Origin: Kitasatospora mediocidica KCTC 9733
Lineage (GTDB): Bacteria > Actinomycetota > Actinomycetes > Streptomycetales > Streptomycetaceae
DNA length: 64,000 nt
Direction of reading: 5' to 3'
NCBI RefSeq assembly: GCF_000744225.1
Contig: NZ_JQLN01000005.1
Coordinates: 868,001-932,000, forward strand
Shown: positions 8,418 to 17,949 of the stretch, in pieces
Position numbering within the stretch: the first letter of the stretch is position 1
Layout of the letters: every line of letters starts with the position of its first letter
Notes under the pieces: generated by a model
Databases searched by the model: none
The model's input: the letters and a program-made list of their open reading frames with translations, nothing else
What the model was told of the DNA's origin: nothing
Program-made: the position numbers and the translations under genes

Positions 8418-10359
8418 CGCCGTCGTTCCCTTCGAGGGTTCCGATCGCGGCCCACAGGACGTCGGCCAACTGCTGTGCCTTGAAGGGCAGTCCACGGACC
8501 TGGTTGTAGGACTGGGCGTCCACGAGGTACTTGGCGCGCAGCAACAGCGCCAGCTGGCCCAGGTTCATCTCCGGGACGATCACCCGCTCGTAACTGCCCA
8601 GCACCGCACCGAGGTTGGCCGGGAACGGGTTGAGGTGGCGCAGGTGCGCCTGGGCGATGTGCGCGCCGTCCGCGCGCAGTCGGCGCACCGCCGCGGTGAT
8701 CGGCCCGTAGGTCGAGCCCCAGCCGAGCACCAGTACCCGGGCCAGCTTGTCCGGGTCGTCGACCTCCAGCGGCGGGACCGCGACGCCGTCGACCTTGGCC
8801 TGCCGGGTGCGGACCATCAGGTCGTGGTTGGCCGGATCGTAGGAGATGTTGCCGGTGCCGTCCTGCTTCTCGATCCCGCCGATCCGGTGTTCGAGGCCGG
8901 GGGTGCCGGGGACGGCCCAGGGTCGGGCCAGCGTCTGCGGATCGCGCAGGTAGGGCCAGAAGGAGCCGTCGGGGGTGTTCGGTCCGGTGGCGAAACCCGG
9001 CTTGATCTCCGGCAGTTCGTCGACCTCGGGGATCAGCCAGGGCTCCGAGCCGTTGGCCAGGTAGCCGTCCGAGAGCAGCAGCACCGGGGTCCGGTAGGTG
9101 ACCGCGATCCGGGCCGCCTCCAGTGCCGCGGCGAAGCATTCGGCGGGTGTGGCGGGGGCGACGATCGGCACCGGCGCCTCGCCGTTGCGGCCGAACATCG
9201 CCTGCAGCAGGTCGGCCTGCTCGGTCTTGGTCGGCAGCCCGGTGGACGGCCCGCCGCGCTGGATGTCGACCACCAGCAGCGGCAGTTCGAGCGAGACGGC
9301 CAGCCCGATGGTCTCCGACTTCAGCGCCACACCCGGGCCCGAGGTGGTGGTCACGCCCAGCGCGCCGCCGAACGCCGCCCCGAGCGCCGCGCCGACGCCG
9401 GCGATCTCGTCCTCGGCCTGGAAGGTCCGCACGCCGAAGTTCTTGTGCTTGGACAGCTCGTGCAGGATGTCGGAGGCCGGGGTGATGGGGTACGAGCCGA
9501 GGAAGAGCGGCAGCCCCGAGCGGCGGGAGGCGGCGATCAGGCCGTAGGACAGCGCCAGGTTGCCGGAGATGTTGCGATAGCGGCCGGCGGGCAGCCTGGC
9601 CGGCGGGATTTCGTAGGAGACCGCGAAGTCCTCGGTGGTCTCGCCGAAGTTCCAGCCCGCCCGGAAGGCGCTGATGTTGGCCTCGGCGATCTCCGGGCGC
9701 TTGGCGAACTTCTGCCGCAGGAAGCCCTCGGTGCCGTGGGTGGGCCGGTGGTACATCCAGGAGAGCAGGCCCAGCGCGAACATGTTCTTGGCGCGCTCGG
9801 CGTCCTTGCGGGCCAGCCCGCTCTCCTTGAGGGCCTCCAGGGTCAGCGTGGTGAGCGGCACCTTGTGCAGGTGGTACGCCTCCAGCGAGCCGTCCGAGAG
9901 CGGGTCCAGCGCGTAGCCGACCTTGCTCAGCGCGCGCTTGGTGAATTCGTCGGTGTTGACGATGATCTCCGCACCACGCGGAAGGTCGGCGATATTGGCT
10001 TTCAGCGCCGCCGGATTCATCGCCACCAGCACGTTCGGCGCATCCCCCGGAGTCAGGATGTCGTGGTCGGCGAAATGCAGCTGAAAGCTGGAGACGCCCG
10101 GCAACGTTCCCGCGGGTGCCCGGATCTCGGCGGGGAAGTTCGGCAGCGTGGAGAGATCGTTTCCAAAGGAGGCGGTCTCCGAGGTGAACCGGTCACCGGT
10201 CAGCTGCATCCCGTCGCCGGAGTCGCCCGCGAAGCGGATGATCACTCGGTCCAAGCGCCGGATCGGCTTGGCCCGTCTGGGCGCGGACGGGCCCTGGCGG
10301 CCGAGCGGGCCGTCCGATCCGTCGCCCACTGCCTCTACCTGATCGACCTCGCTGGTCAC
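8410..10359 (-). CDS. korA: 2-oxoacid:ferredoxin oxidoreductase, alpha subunit (gamma-alpha fusion)
   Basis: The protein is 649 residues from a GTG at 10359 with GGGAGGT 8 nt upstream. The N-terminal third is the gamma domain (RVIIRFAGDSGDGMQLTGDRF, then PAEIRAPAGTLPGVSSFQLHF). The rest is the alpha domain with GNLALSYGLIAASRRSGLPL, YPITPASDILHEL and the conserved EDEIAGVGAALGAA. This fused arrangement is the usual one in actinobacteria. It partners KorB, whose gene overlaps its 3' end by 8 nt. The upstream region carries TAGGAT in a 12-nt element that recurs in the nuo promoter. Confidence 0.93.
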
Positions 10360-10431
10360 TGCCGCGGACCTCCCTCAGGGGTACCAGCCGCGGGCGTGAG
10401 CCGTGTGCCCCCGTCCGCCTGGTGCACCGTT

Positions 10432-10443
10432 CGCATCCTATGC
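10432..10443 (-). promoter_or_regulatory. Candidate korAB promoter element
   Basis: The + strand reads CGCATCCTATGC, so the minus strand reads GCATAGGATGCG. TAGGAT (complement of 10435-10440) fits the HrdB -10 consensus. It is about 75 nt upstream of the korA GTG. The identical 12-nt sequence occurs at 28453-28464 upstream of nuoA. No strong -35 hexamer is visible 16-18 nt further upstream. Confidence 0.45.
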
Positions 10444-10525
10444 GTGTGGTGAATCCCTGCGCGGTAACTAGAGCAAGCCGCGTGGAGTGGCTATTTCCGA
10501 TCGTCCGAAGGCCGGAAATCCGGGT

Positions 10526-11188
10526 TCACGAGTTGAGATAGCGCAGCACCGCGAGTACCCGCCGGTGGTCCTCCGGGCTCTGTGCCAGCCCGAGCTTGAG
10601 GAAGATGTTGCTGACGTGCTTCTCCACCGCGCCGTCCGAGACCACCAGCTGCTTGGCCACCGCCGCGTTGGTCCGCCCCTCGGCCATCAGGGCCAGCACC
10701 TCGCGCTCGCGCGGCGTCAGACCGGCCAGCACGTCGCTCTTCCGGCTGCGGATCAGGAGCTGCTGCACCACCTCCGGGTCCAGCGCCGTGCCGCCGCCGG
10801 CCACCCGGACCACCGCGTCGACGAACTCACGCACCTCCGCCACCCGGTCCTTGAGCAGGTAGCCGATGCCCCGGGTGGAGCCCGCCAGCAGCTCGGCGGC
10901 GTACTGCTGCTCGACGTACTGGGAGAGCACCAGCACCCCCAGGCGCGGGTGGAGGCCGCGCAGCGTCACGCAGGCGCGGACGCCCTCGTCGGTGTGCGTC
11001 GGGGGCATCCGGACGTCCGCCACCACGACGTCCGGCAGGGCGTCGGCGGCCGCCAGCTCGTGGATGGTGCGCAGCAGCGCCTCACCGTCGCCGACGCCCG
11101 CCACCACCTCCAGGCCGCGGTCGGTGAGCAGCCTGGTCAGGCCCTCCCGGAGCAGGACGGAGTCCTCGGCGATGACGACACGCAACAT
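10526..11188 (-). CDS. NarL/FixJ-family response regulator (orphan)
   Basis: The protein is 220 residues from the ATG at 11188, preceded by a G-rich ribosome binding site. The receiver domain shows acidic residues E8-D9, the phospho-acceptor D58 in VVVADVRMP and the conserved Lys in GYLLKDR. The LuxR-type helix-turn-helix begins at LTPREREVLALMAEGRTN and continues through VEKHVSNIFLKLGL. No sensor kinase gene is adjacent, so the partner must be elsewhere. It sits 60 bp after the polyprenyl synthase gene on the same strand and could be co-transcribed. Targets are unknown. Confidence 0.92.
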   Translation of the reverse strand: MLRVVIAEDSVLLREGLTRLLTDRGLEVVAGVGDGEALLRTIHELAAADALPDVVVADVRMPPTHTDEGVRACVTLRGLHPRLGVLVLSQYVEQQYAAELLAGSTRGIGYLLKDRVAEVREFVDAVVRVAGGGTALDPEVVQQLLIRSRKSDVLAGLTPREREVLALMAEGRTNAAVAKQLVVSDGAVEKHVSNIFLKLGLAQSPEDHRRVLAVLRYLNS

Positions 11189-11247
11189 GGTGGCTTCCCC
11201 CGACTGGTGCGACCTTGGCTGATCCAGGTCACATGGTACGGATCGGC

Positions 11248-12258
11248 TCACATGGTGCGGATCGCCACCGCGTCACAGAGCCCCTGCAGGGCCGCCTTGG
11301 CCGGGCACTCGGGCAGCGGGGCCAGCAGCGCGCGGGCCTCCTCGGCGTAGCGCAGGGTCTCCCGGCGGGCCCGCTCCAGCGCCGGGTGGCGGCGCAGCAG
11401 GCGCAGCGCCTCGGCGTGCAGCTGATCGTCGGTCAGGTCGAGCTGGAGCAGCTCACGCAGCCGGGCGTCCTCGGGGTCGCTGTCGTCCACCGGCATCGAC
11501 TCGAGCAGCAGTACGGGCAGCGTCGGCACGCCCTCGCGCAGGTCGGTGCCGGGGGTCTTGCCGGACTCGTGGCCGTCGCTGGCGATGTCCAGGACGTCGT
11601 CGGCCAGCTGGAAGGCGGTGCCCATCCGCTCGCCGTACTGGGTGAGGATCTCGATCACCCAGTCCTCGGCGCCGGCCATCAGCGCGCCGAAGCGGCCGGA
11701 GACGGCGATCAGCGAGCCGGTCTTGCCGGCGATCACGTCGAGGTAGTGCTGCAGCGGGTCGTCGCCCGGGCGGGGGCCCGCGGTCTCCAGGATCTGACCG
11801 GTGACCAGCCGCTCGAAGGCGTCGGCCTGGATCCGGACGGCCTCCGGGCCGAGGTCGGCGAGCACCTGGGAGGCCCGGGAGAACAGGAAGTCACCGGTGA
11901 GGATCGCCACCGAGTTGTCCCAGCGGGCGTTGGCGCTGGGCGCGCCGCGCCGCACGGGCGCGTCGTCCATCACGTCGTCGTGGTAGAGCGTGGCGAGGTG
12001 GGTGAGCTCCACGACCACCGCCGCGGGCACCACGCCGGGGGCGTTCGGGTCGCCGAACTGGGCGCCGAGCATCACCAGCAGCGGGCGGAAGCGCTTGCCG
12101 CCGGCCTCGATGAGATGGCTCGCGGTGACCGTGATGAACGGCACCTCGCTCTTCACCGTCTCGGCGAGGGCGGCCTCGACCGCTTTCATCCCGGCCTGGA
12201 CGTCGCGGGTCAGATCGCGGTCCTGCACGCTGAGCCCGAAGGGTCCCACGACGGTCAC
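11248..12258 (-). CDS. Polyprenyl (long-chain isoprenyl) diphosphate synthase
   Basis: The protein is 336 residues. I prefer the GTG at 12258 (AGGAG 8 nt upstream) over a GTG three codons earlier that touches the ribosome binding site. It shows the trans-prenyltransferase fold signatures: GGKRFRPLL, the first Asp-rich motif HDDVMDD and the second motif FQLADDVLDIA. Small residues before the first motif fit a long-chain product. It condenses isopentenyl diphosphate onto an allylic primer. Given the menaquinone genes nearby, the likely product is the hepta- to nonaprenyl tail of menaquinone. It lies downstream of the nuo operon but is separated from it by a terminator hairpin. Confidence 0.92.
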   Translation of the reverse strand: MTVVGPFGLSVQDRDLTRDVQAGMKAVEAALAETVKSEVPFITVTASHLIEAGGKRFRPLLVMLGAQFGDPNAPGVVPAAVVVELTHLATLYHDDVMDDAPVRRGAPSANARWDNSVAILTGDFLFSRASQVLADLGPEAVRIQADAFERLVTGQILETAGPRPGDDPLQHYLDVIAGKTGSLIAVSGRFGALMAGAEDWVIEILTQYGERMGTAFQLADDVLDIASDGHESGKTPGTDLREGVPTLPVLLLESMPVDDSDPEDARLRELLQLDLTDDQLHAEALRLLRRHPALERARRETLRYAEEARALLAPLPECPAKAALQGLCDAVAIRTM

Positions 12259-12385
12259 GAAGACCACTCCTGTCGCCGGTCGATCATGCGGTCCGGTCCC
12301 TGATTGCCGCCGCTGCCGTTCCCCAGCAGCGTATCCGGTCGGGAGTGGATCACTGCACGGGCGTGCGGGTACGGGCCCGAAGAGC

Positions 12386-12420
12386 GGTCCGGGTCGAGGG
12401 CTGTGCCCCCGACCCGGACC
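12386..12420 (-). terminator. Terminator-like hairpin after nuoN
   Basis: A perfect 11-bp stem, GGTCCGGGTCG/CGACCCGGACC, with a 13-nt loop lies 13-47 bp beyond the nuoN stop on the minus strand. It probably ends the nuo operon transcript before the polyprenyl synthase gene. Confidence 0.65.
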
Positions 12421-12432
12421 GGTAGGACGGAA

Positions 12433-14076
12433 CTACCGTACGAACATCGAGGCTTTCGACGCCAGGTCCAGGAAGTACTGCGGGAGCACACCCAGACCCA
12501 CCGTCACCAGCACTCCGACCGCGATGGCGGTGCCGGTGAAGACACTCGGCACCGCGACCGCCGGCCCGCCGGGCTGCGGGTCGGAGAAGAACATCAGCAC
12601 GATCACCCTGATGTAGAAGAACGCCGCGACCGCCGAGCTCAGCACACCGACGATCACCAGCGGGGTCGCCCCGCCGGCCGCCGCGGCCTGGAAGACCGCG
12701 AACTTCCCCGTGAAGCCGCTGGTCAGCGGGATACCGGCGAAGGCCAGCAGGAAGAGCGCGAAGACCGCCGCGACCAGCGGCGAACGCCGCCCCAGACCCG
12801 CCCAGCTGGACAGGTGGGTCGCCTCGCCCTTGGAGTCGCGCACCAGGGTCACCACGGCGAAGGCGCCGAGGGTGACGAAGGAGTACGACAGCAGGTAGAA
12901 GAGGACCGCGCCCAGACCCTGCCGATTGGTGGCGATCACCCCGGTCAGGATGAAGCCGGCGTGCGCGATCGACGAGTAGGCCAGCAGCCGCTTGACGTCC
13001 TGCTGGGTCACCGCCAGGATCGCGCCGACCACCATGGTGAGGATCGCCACGCCCCACATCACCGGCCGCCAGTCCCAGCGCAGGCCCGGGAAGGCCACGT
13101 AGAAGAGCCGCAGCAGCGCGCCGAAGGCGGCCACCTTGGTGGCGGCGGCCATGAAGCCGGTGACCGGCGTCGGGGCGCCCTGGTAGACGTCCGGGGTCCA
13201 GGAGTGGAACGGGACGGCGCCGACCTTGAAGAACAGGCCGACCGCGAGCATCGCCAGGCCGATCAGCAGCAGCGCGTCGTTCTGGGTGCTGTTCGCCAGC
13301 GCCGGGGTGCTCGGAGCGACGCCCGAGATCACGTCGGCGATCTCCGGCAACCGCACGGTGCCCGCGTAGCCGTACAGCAGCGCCGTGCCGAACAGGAAGA
13401 ACGCCGAGGCGAAGGAGCCCAGCAGGAAGTACTTGACCGCCGCCTCCTGGGAGAGCAGCCGGCGCCGGCGGGCCAGCGCGCAGAGCAGGTAGAGCGGGAG
13501 CGAGAAGACCTCCAGCGCCACGAACATCGTCAGCAGGTCGTTGGCCGCCGGGAAGAGCAGCATGCCGCCGACCGCGAAGAGCGTCAGCGGGTAGACCTCG
13601 GTGCTCGCGAAGCCGGCCTTGGTGGCCTGCCGTTCCTGCTCGCCGCCGGGGGTGGCGGCGCCCTGGGCGGTGAAGGCGTCGGAGGCGACGCCCTCCACCC
13701 GGGCGTCCAGCCGCCGTTCGGCGTACATCAGCACGGAGACCACGGCGGCCAGCAGGATCACGCCCTGCAGGAAGAGCGCCGGGCCGTCCAGGGCCACCGA
13801 ACCCATCGCGAGCAGGCCGCTCTTCGTCGTGCCGTAACCGTCGGCGGCCAGCACCACCACGGCGACGAAGGAGCCGATCAGGCCGGTCAGGGCCAGCGCC
13901 ACCTGGACGCCGTAGCGCCTCCGGCGGGGCAGGAAGGCCTCGACGAGGATGCCCAGCAGGGCCGCGCCGAAGACGATCAGCATCGGGGACAGCTGGCCGT
14001 ACTCGATCTTGGGAGCCGGGATACTGGCGGTGTTGGCGCCCGCCGCTTCCATCCACAGGCTGTGGACAGCACTCAC
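12433..14076 (-). CDS. nuoN: NADH-quinone oxidoreductase subunit N
   Basis: The subunit is 547 residues and starts at a GTG overlapping the nuoM stop by 4 nt. It is a polytopic antiporter-like subunit of the complex I membrane arm with about 14 helices. The conserved antiporter core is visible in FKVGAVPFHSWTPDVYQGAPT and LLAYSSIAHAGFI, which carry the Lys and His residues of the proton path. It is the most upstream-facing of the three antiporter-like subunits and contacts NuoK and NuoM. It is the last gene of the operon and is followed by a hairpin. An Arg-rich loop (ARRRRLLSQEAAVKYF) is normal for actinobacterial homologues. Confidence 0.96.
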   Translation of the reverse strand: MSAVHSLWMEAAGANTASIPAPKIEYGQLSPMLIVFGAALLGILVEAFLPRRRRYGVQVALALTGLIGSFVAVVVLAADGYGTTKSGLLAMGSVALDGPALFLQGVILLAAVVSVLMYAERRLDARVEGVASDAFTAQGAATPGGEQERQATKAGFASTEVYPLTLFAVGGMLLFPAANDLLTMFVALEVFSLPLYLLCALARRRRLLSQEAAVKYFLLGSFASAFFLFGTALLYGYAGTVRLPEIADVISGVAPSTPALANSTQNDALLLIGLAMLAVGLFFKVGAVPFHSWTPDVYQGAPTPVTGFMAAATKVAAFGALLRLFYVAFPGLRWDWRPVMWGVAILTMVVGAILAVTQQDVKRLLAYSSIAHAGFILTGVIATNRQGLGAVLFYLLSYSFVTLGAFAVVTLVRDSKGEATHLSSWAGLGRRSPLVAAVFALFLLAFAGIPLTSGFTGKFAVFQAAAAGGATPLVIVGVLSSAVAAFFYIRVIVLMFFSDPQPGGPAVAVPSVFTGTAIAVGVLVTVGLGVLPQYFLDLASKASMFVR

Positions 14077-15704
14077 TTCTGCTCACCTCCTGCGGGGCCG
14101 GCCACCGGATGGGCCGGGGCCGGGTCGGTCCGGTGGACCTGGGAGAGGGTGTCGTTGACCGCCGGGTTCACCAGGTCGGTGAGCGGCTTCGGGTAGACGC
14201 CGAGGAAGATGGTCAGCGCCACCAGGGGTGTCACCACCGCGAGTTCGCGGACCTTGAGGTCGGCCATACCGCGCACGCCGTCCCTGACCGGGCCGGTCAT
14301 GGTGCGCTGGTAGAGCACCAGCGCGTACAGCGCGGCGAGCACGATGCCGAAGGTGGCGATGACGCCGATCACCGGGTAGCGGCTGAACGTGCCGACCAGC
14401 ACCAGGAACTCGCTGACGAACGGCGCGAGACCGGGCAGCGAGAGGGTGGCCAGGCCGCCGATCAGGAAGGTGCCGGCCAGCACCGGGGCGACCTTCTGCA
14501 CGCCGCCGTAGTCGGCGATCAGGCGCGAGCCCCGGCGGGAGATCAGGAAGCCGGCCACCAGCAGCCACGCGGCGGTGGAGATGCCGTGGTTGACCATGTA
14601 GAGCGTGGCACCGCTCTGGCCCTGGCTGGTCATCGCGAAGATGCCCATGATGATGAACCCGAAGTGCGAGATCGACGCGTAGGCGATCAGCCGCTTGATG
14701 TCCTTCTGGCCCACCGCCAGCAGCGCGCCGTAGATGATCCCGATCACCGAGAGCACCAGGATCGCCGGGGCGAAGAACTTCGAGGCGTCCGGGAACAGAC
14801 CCAGGCAGAACCGCAGCATCGCGAAGGTGCCGACCTTGTCCACAACGGCCGTGATCAGCACGGCCGTTCCGGCGGTCGACTCCCCCATCGCGTTCGGCAG
14901 CCAGGTGTGCAGCGGCCAGAGCGGGGCCTTCACCGCGAAGGCGAAGAAGAAGCCCAGGAAGAGCGCCCGCTCGGCGGTCGGGTCGATCACCAGCTTGCCG
15001 TCCGCGATGGCGGAGGTGAGCGACTGGAGGTCGAAGGTGGCCTGCCCCTGCTGCTGCGCGATCACGTAGAGACCGATCACGGCGGCCAGCATGACCAGCC
15101 CGCCGAGCAGGTTGTAGAGCAGGAACTTGACGGCCGCGTACGAGCGTTGGCGGGCCGCTTCGGGGCCGCCGGCCCGGTCCCCGAAGCCGCCGATGAGGAA
15201 GTACATCGGGATCAGCATGGCTTCGAAGAAGACGTAGAACAGGAAGACGTCGGTGGCCAGGAAGGAGACGATCACCATCGCCTCGACCGCCAGGATCAGG
15301 GCGAAGAAGCCCTGGGTACGGCGGCGCCCCTCAAAGGTGGCGGAGTCGGACGTGCCGTCAGGGGCCGGCGCCGGATCGGCGTCGTGCCAGGAGGCCAGCA
15401 TCACGATCGGGACGAGCACGGCGGTGAGCAGCACCAGCACCGCGCCGATGCCGTCCACGCCCAGCGAGAAGCTGATCCCGAACGAGCGGATCCAGCTGTA
15501 GGACTCGGTCAGCTGGTAGCGGGCGCCGCCCGGCTTGAACCGGGCGGCGGCCAGCGCGGCCAGCGCCAGCGTGACCGCCGAGACGGTCAGCGCGGTCAGC
15601 TTGGTGGTCCGTCGGCGGGCCTCGGTGGAGCCGGCGGGCAGCGCGGCGGTCAGGACCGCCCCGGCCGCCGGGACGGCGCAGGTGGCCGTCAGCAGGTAGC
15701 TCAT
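14073..15704 (-). CDS. nuoM: NADH-quinone oxidoreductase subunit M
   Basis: This 543-residue antiporter-like proton-pumping subunit starts at an ATG. Landmarks include FFEAMLIPMYFLIGGFGDR with the conserved membrane Glu, KAPLWPLHTWLPNAMGESTAGTAVL with the conserved Lys, and KRLIAYASISHFGFIIMG. It couples quinone reduction to proton translocation in the distal membrane arm together with NuoL and NuoN. The stop overlaps nuoN; the gap to nuoL is 40 bp, one of the larger gaps in this operon. Confidence 0.96.
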   Translation of the reverse strand: MSYLLTATCAVPAAGAVLTAALPAGSTEARRRTTKLTALTVSAVTLALAALAAARFKPGGARYQLTESYSWIRSFGISFSLGVDGIGAVLVLLTAVLVPIVMLASWHDADPAPAPDGTSDSATFEGRRRTQGFFALILAVEAMVIVSFLATDVFLFYVFFEAMLIPMYFLIGGFGDRAGGPEAARQRSYAAVKFLLYNLLGGLVMLAAVIGLYVIAQQQGQATFDLQSLTSAIADGKLVIDPTAERALFLGFFFAFAVKAPLWPLHTWLPNAMGESTAGTAVLITAVVDKVGTFAMLRFCLGLFPDASKFFAPAILVLSVIGIIYGALLAVGQKDIKRLIAYASISHFGFIIMGIFAMTSQGQSGATLYMVNHGISTAAWLLVAGFLISRRGSRLIADYGGVQKVAPVLAGTFLIGGLATLSLPGLAPFVSEFLVLVGTFSRYPVIGVIATFGIVLAALYALVLYQRTMTGPVRDGVRGMADLKVRELAVVTPLVALTIFLGVYPKPLTDLVNPAVNDTLSQVHRTDPAPAHPVAGPAGGEQK

Positions 15705-15744
15705 GGCTGGTCCTCCTGAGCTGTCGTGGGGTGAGTCACACGCA

Positions 15745-17640
15745 TCAGACCGACCTCATCAGGAGAGTGGTGGCGACCAGCACCAGCGTGCCGCCGAACA
15801 TGGAGAGGGCGTAGCTGCGGACGTAGCCGTTCTGCACCCGCCGCAGGCGGCTGGAGATCCCGCCGATGGTGGCGGCCAGGCCGTTGACGAAGCCGTCCAG
15901 GCCCTTGCTGTCGAAGTAGACCAGCGCGGCGGCCAGCGCCGAGCCGGGCCGGACCAGCACGGCGTGGTTGAAGTCGTCCTGGAGCAGGTCGCGGCGGGCC
16001 GCCCGGGTGAGGACCGAGCCGACCGGCGGGGTGACCGGCACCGGGCTGCGCCCGTAGACGGCGTACGCGAGGCCGACGCCGGCCAGCATGCAGGCCATCG
16101 TGAGCAGCGTGACCACGGTGGAGGAGAGCGGCGAGTTGCCCTCGGAGTGCCCGGTGATCGGCTCCAGCCACTTCAGGAACGAGCTGTTGAAGGCGAGCAG
16201 GCCGCCCGCGAAGACCGATCCGAAGGCCAGCACGATCATCGGCGTCGTCATGGTGGCCGGCGACTCGTGCGGGTGCGGCTGGTGGCCCTCGGCGTCGGGC
16301 TGCCAGCGCTTCTCGCCGAAGAACGTCAGGATCATCACCCGGGTCATGTAGAACGCGGTGACCGCGGCGCCGATCAGGGTGACCGCGCCGAGGATCCAGC
16401 CCTCGGTGCCGCCCTTGGCGAACGCCGCCTCGATGATCTTGTCCTTGGAGAAGAAGCCCGACAGGCCCGGGAAGCCGATGATGGCCAGGTAGCCGAGGCC
16501 GAAGGTGACGAAGGTGATCGGCATCAGCTTGCGCAGGCCGCCGTAGTGACGCATGTTCACCTCGTCGTCCATGCCGTGCATCACCGACCCGGCGCCCAGG
16601 AACAGCCCGGCCTTGAAGAAGCCGTGGGTGACCAGGTGCATGATCGCGAAGACGTAGCCGATCGGGCCCAGGCCCGCGGCCAGGATCATGTAGCCGATCT
16701 GCGACATGGTCGAGCCGGCCAGCGCCTTCTTGATGTCGTCCTTGGCACACCCGACGATCGCACCGAAGAGCAGCGTCACCGCGCCCACGCAGACCACCGC
16801 GGTCTGCGCCTGGGGCGCGAGGTTGAAGATCGCACCGGAGCGGGTGATCAGGTAGACGCCGGCGGTGACCATGGTGGCCGCGTGGATCAGGGCCGAGACC
16901 GGGGTCGGGCCCTCCATCGCGTCACCGAGCCAGGACTGCAGCGGTACCTGGGCCGACTTGCCGCAGGCGGCCAGCAGCAGCATCAGGCCGATCGCCGTCA
17001 GCTGGCTCTTGCTCGCCTGGTCGGCCGCGCCGAAGACCCCGTTGAAGGTGACGTTCCCGAAGTCGGTGAACATCAGCATGATCGCGATCGACAGGCCGAC
17101 GTCGCCGACCCGGTTGACCAGGAAGGCCTTCTTGGCGGCGGTGGCGGCGCTCGGCTTGTGCTGCCAGAAACCGATCAGCAGATACGAGGCGAGTCCGACA
17201 CCCTCCCAACCGACGTACAGCAGGAGGTAGTTGTCCGCCAGCACGAGCAGCAGCATGGCGGCCAGGAACAGGTTGAGGTAGCCGAAGAAGCGGCGCCGGC
17301 GCTCGTCGTGCGCCATGTACCCCACCGAGTAGAGGTGGATCAGCGTGCCGACGCCGGTGATCAGCAGCACGAAGGTGACCGACAGCTGGTCGAGCTGGAA
17401 GGACACGTCGGCCTGGAAGCCGTTGACCGGCACCCAGCTGAACAGGTGTTCCTGGACCGGACGTTGGGCAGCGCTGCGGCCCAGCATCGAGAAGAAGAGG
17501 ACCAGCCCGAAGACGAACGAGAGGGCGGCGGCGAAGGTGCCGAGCCAGTGACCGAAACGGTCCAACGCGCGGCCGCCGAGCAGCAGCAGGGCGGCGCCTG
17601 CCAGCGGAGCCGCCACGAGCAGCGGAATGAGAGAGTTCAC
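15745..17640 (-). CDS. nuoL: NADH-quinone oxidoreductase subunit L
   Basis: The subunit is 631 residues and starts with GTG. It is the distal antiporter-like subunit: about 14 core helices and a C-terminal extension containing the long lateral helix and a final membrane segment (YALSMFGGTLVLVATTLLM). Conserved stretches are YVGWEGVGLASYLLIGFW, KSAQVPLQSWLGDAMEGPTP and LAGSTMSQIGYMILA. A His-rich loop (GHQPHPHESP, about residues 459-468) is a local feature. It lies 9 bp after nuoK on the minus strand. Confidence 0.96.
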   Translation of the reverse strand: MNSLIPLLVAAPLAGAALLLLGGRALDRFGHWLGTFAAALSFVFGLVLFFSMLGRSAAQRPVQEHLFSWVPVNGFQADVSFQLDQLSVTFVLLITGVGTLIHLYSVGYMAHDERRRRFFGYLNLFLAAMLLLVLADNYLLLYVGWEGVGLASYLLIGFWQHKPSAATAAKKAFLVNRVGDVGLSIAIMLMFTDFGNVTFNGVFGAADQASKSQLTAIGLMLLLAACGKSAQVPLQSWLGDAMEGPTPVSALIHAATMVTAGVYLITRSGAIFNLAPQAQTAVVCVGAVTLLFGAIVGCAKDDIKKALAGSTMSQIGYMILAAGLGPIGYVFAIMHLVTHGFFKAGLFLGAGSVMHGMDDEVNMRHYGGLRKLMPITFVTFGLGYLAIIGFPGLSGFFSKDKIIEAAFAKGGTEGWILGAVTLIGAAVTAFYMTRVMILTFFGEKRWQPDAEGHQPHPHESPATMTTPMIVLAFGSVFAGGLLAFNSSFLKWLEPITGHSEGNSPLSSTVVTLLTMACMLAGVGLAYAVYGRSPVPVTPPVGSVLTRAARRDLLQDDFNHAVLVRPGSALAAALVYFDSKGLDGFVNGLAATIGGISSRLRRVQNGYVRSYALSMFGGTLVLVATTLLMRSV

Positions 17641-17649
17641 CCTGGGCCC

Positions 17650-17949
17650 CTACAGCTTCATCAGGTTGCTGTCGTCGACCGAAGCCGAGTGCCTGGTACG
17701 GAAGATGCTCACGATGATGGCCAGGCCCACCACGACCTCGGCCGCCGCGACCACCATGGTGAAGAACGCGATGATCTGGCCGTCCAGGTTGCCGTGCAGC
17801 CGGGAGAAGGTGACCAGGGCGAGGTTGGAGGCGTTGAGCATCAGCTCGACGCACATGAAGAGCACGATCGCGTTGCGCCGGATCAGCACCCCGCTGGCCC
17901 CGATGGTGAACAACAGGGCTGCGAGATACAGGTAGTTGACGGGGTTCAC
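17650..17949 (-). CDS. nuoK: NADH-quinone oxidoreductase subunit K
   Basis: The subunit is 99 residues with three membrane helices and a GTG start overlapping the nuoJ stop. Both conserved intramembrane Glu positions of the family can be seen, in FMCVELMLNASNLAL and AAAEVVVGLAI. It forms part of the E-channel linking the quinone site to the antiporter subunits. Confidence 0.96.
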   Translation of the reverse strand: MNPVNYLYLAALLFTIGASGVLIRRNAIVLFMCVELMLNASNLALVTFSRLHGNLDGQIIAFFTMVVAAAEVVVGLAIIVSIFRTRHSASVDDSNLMKL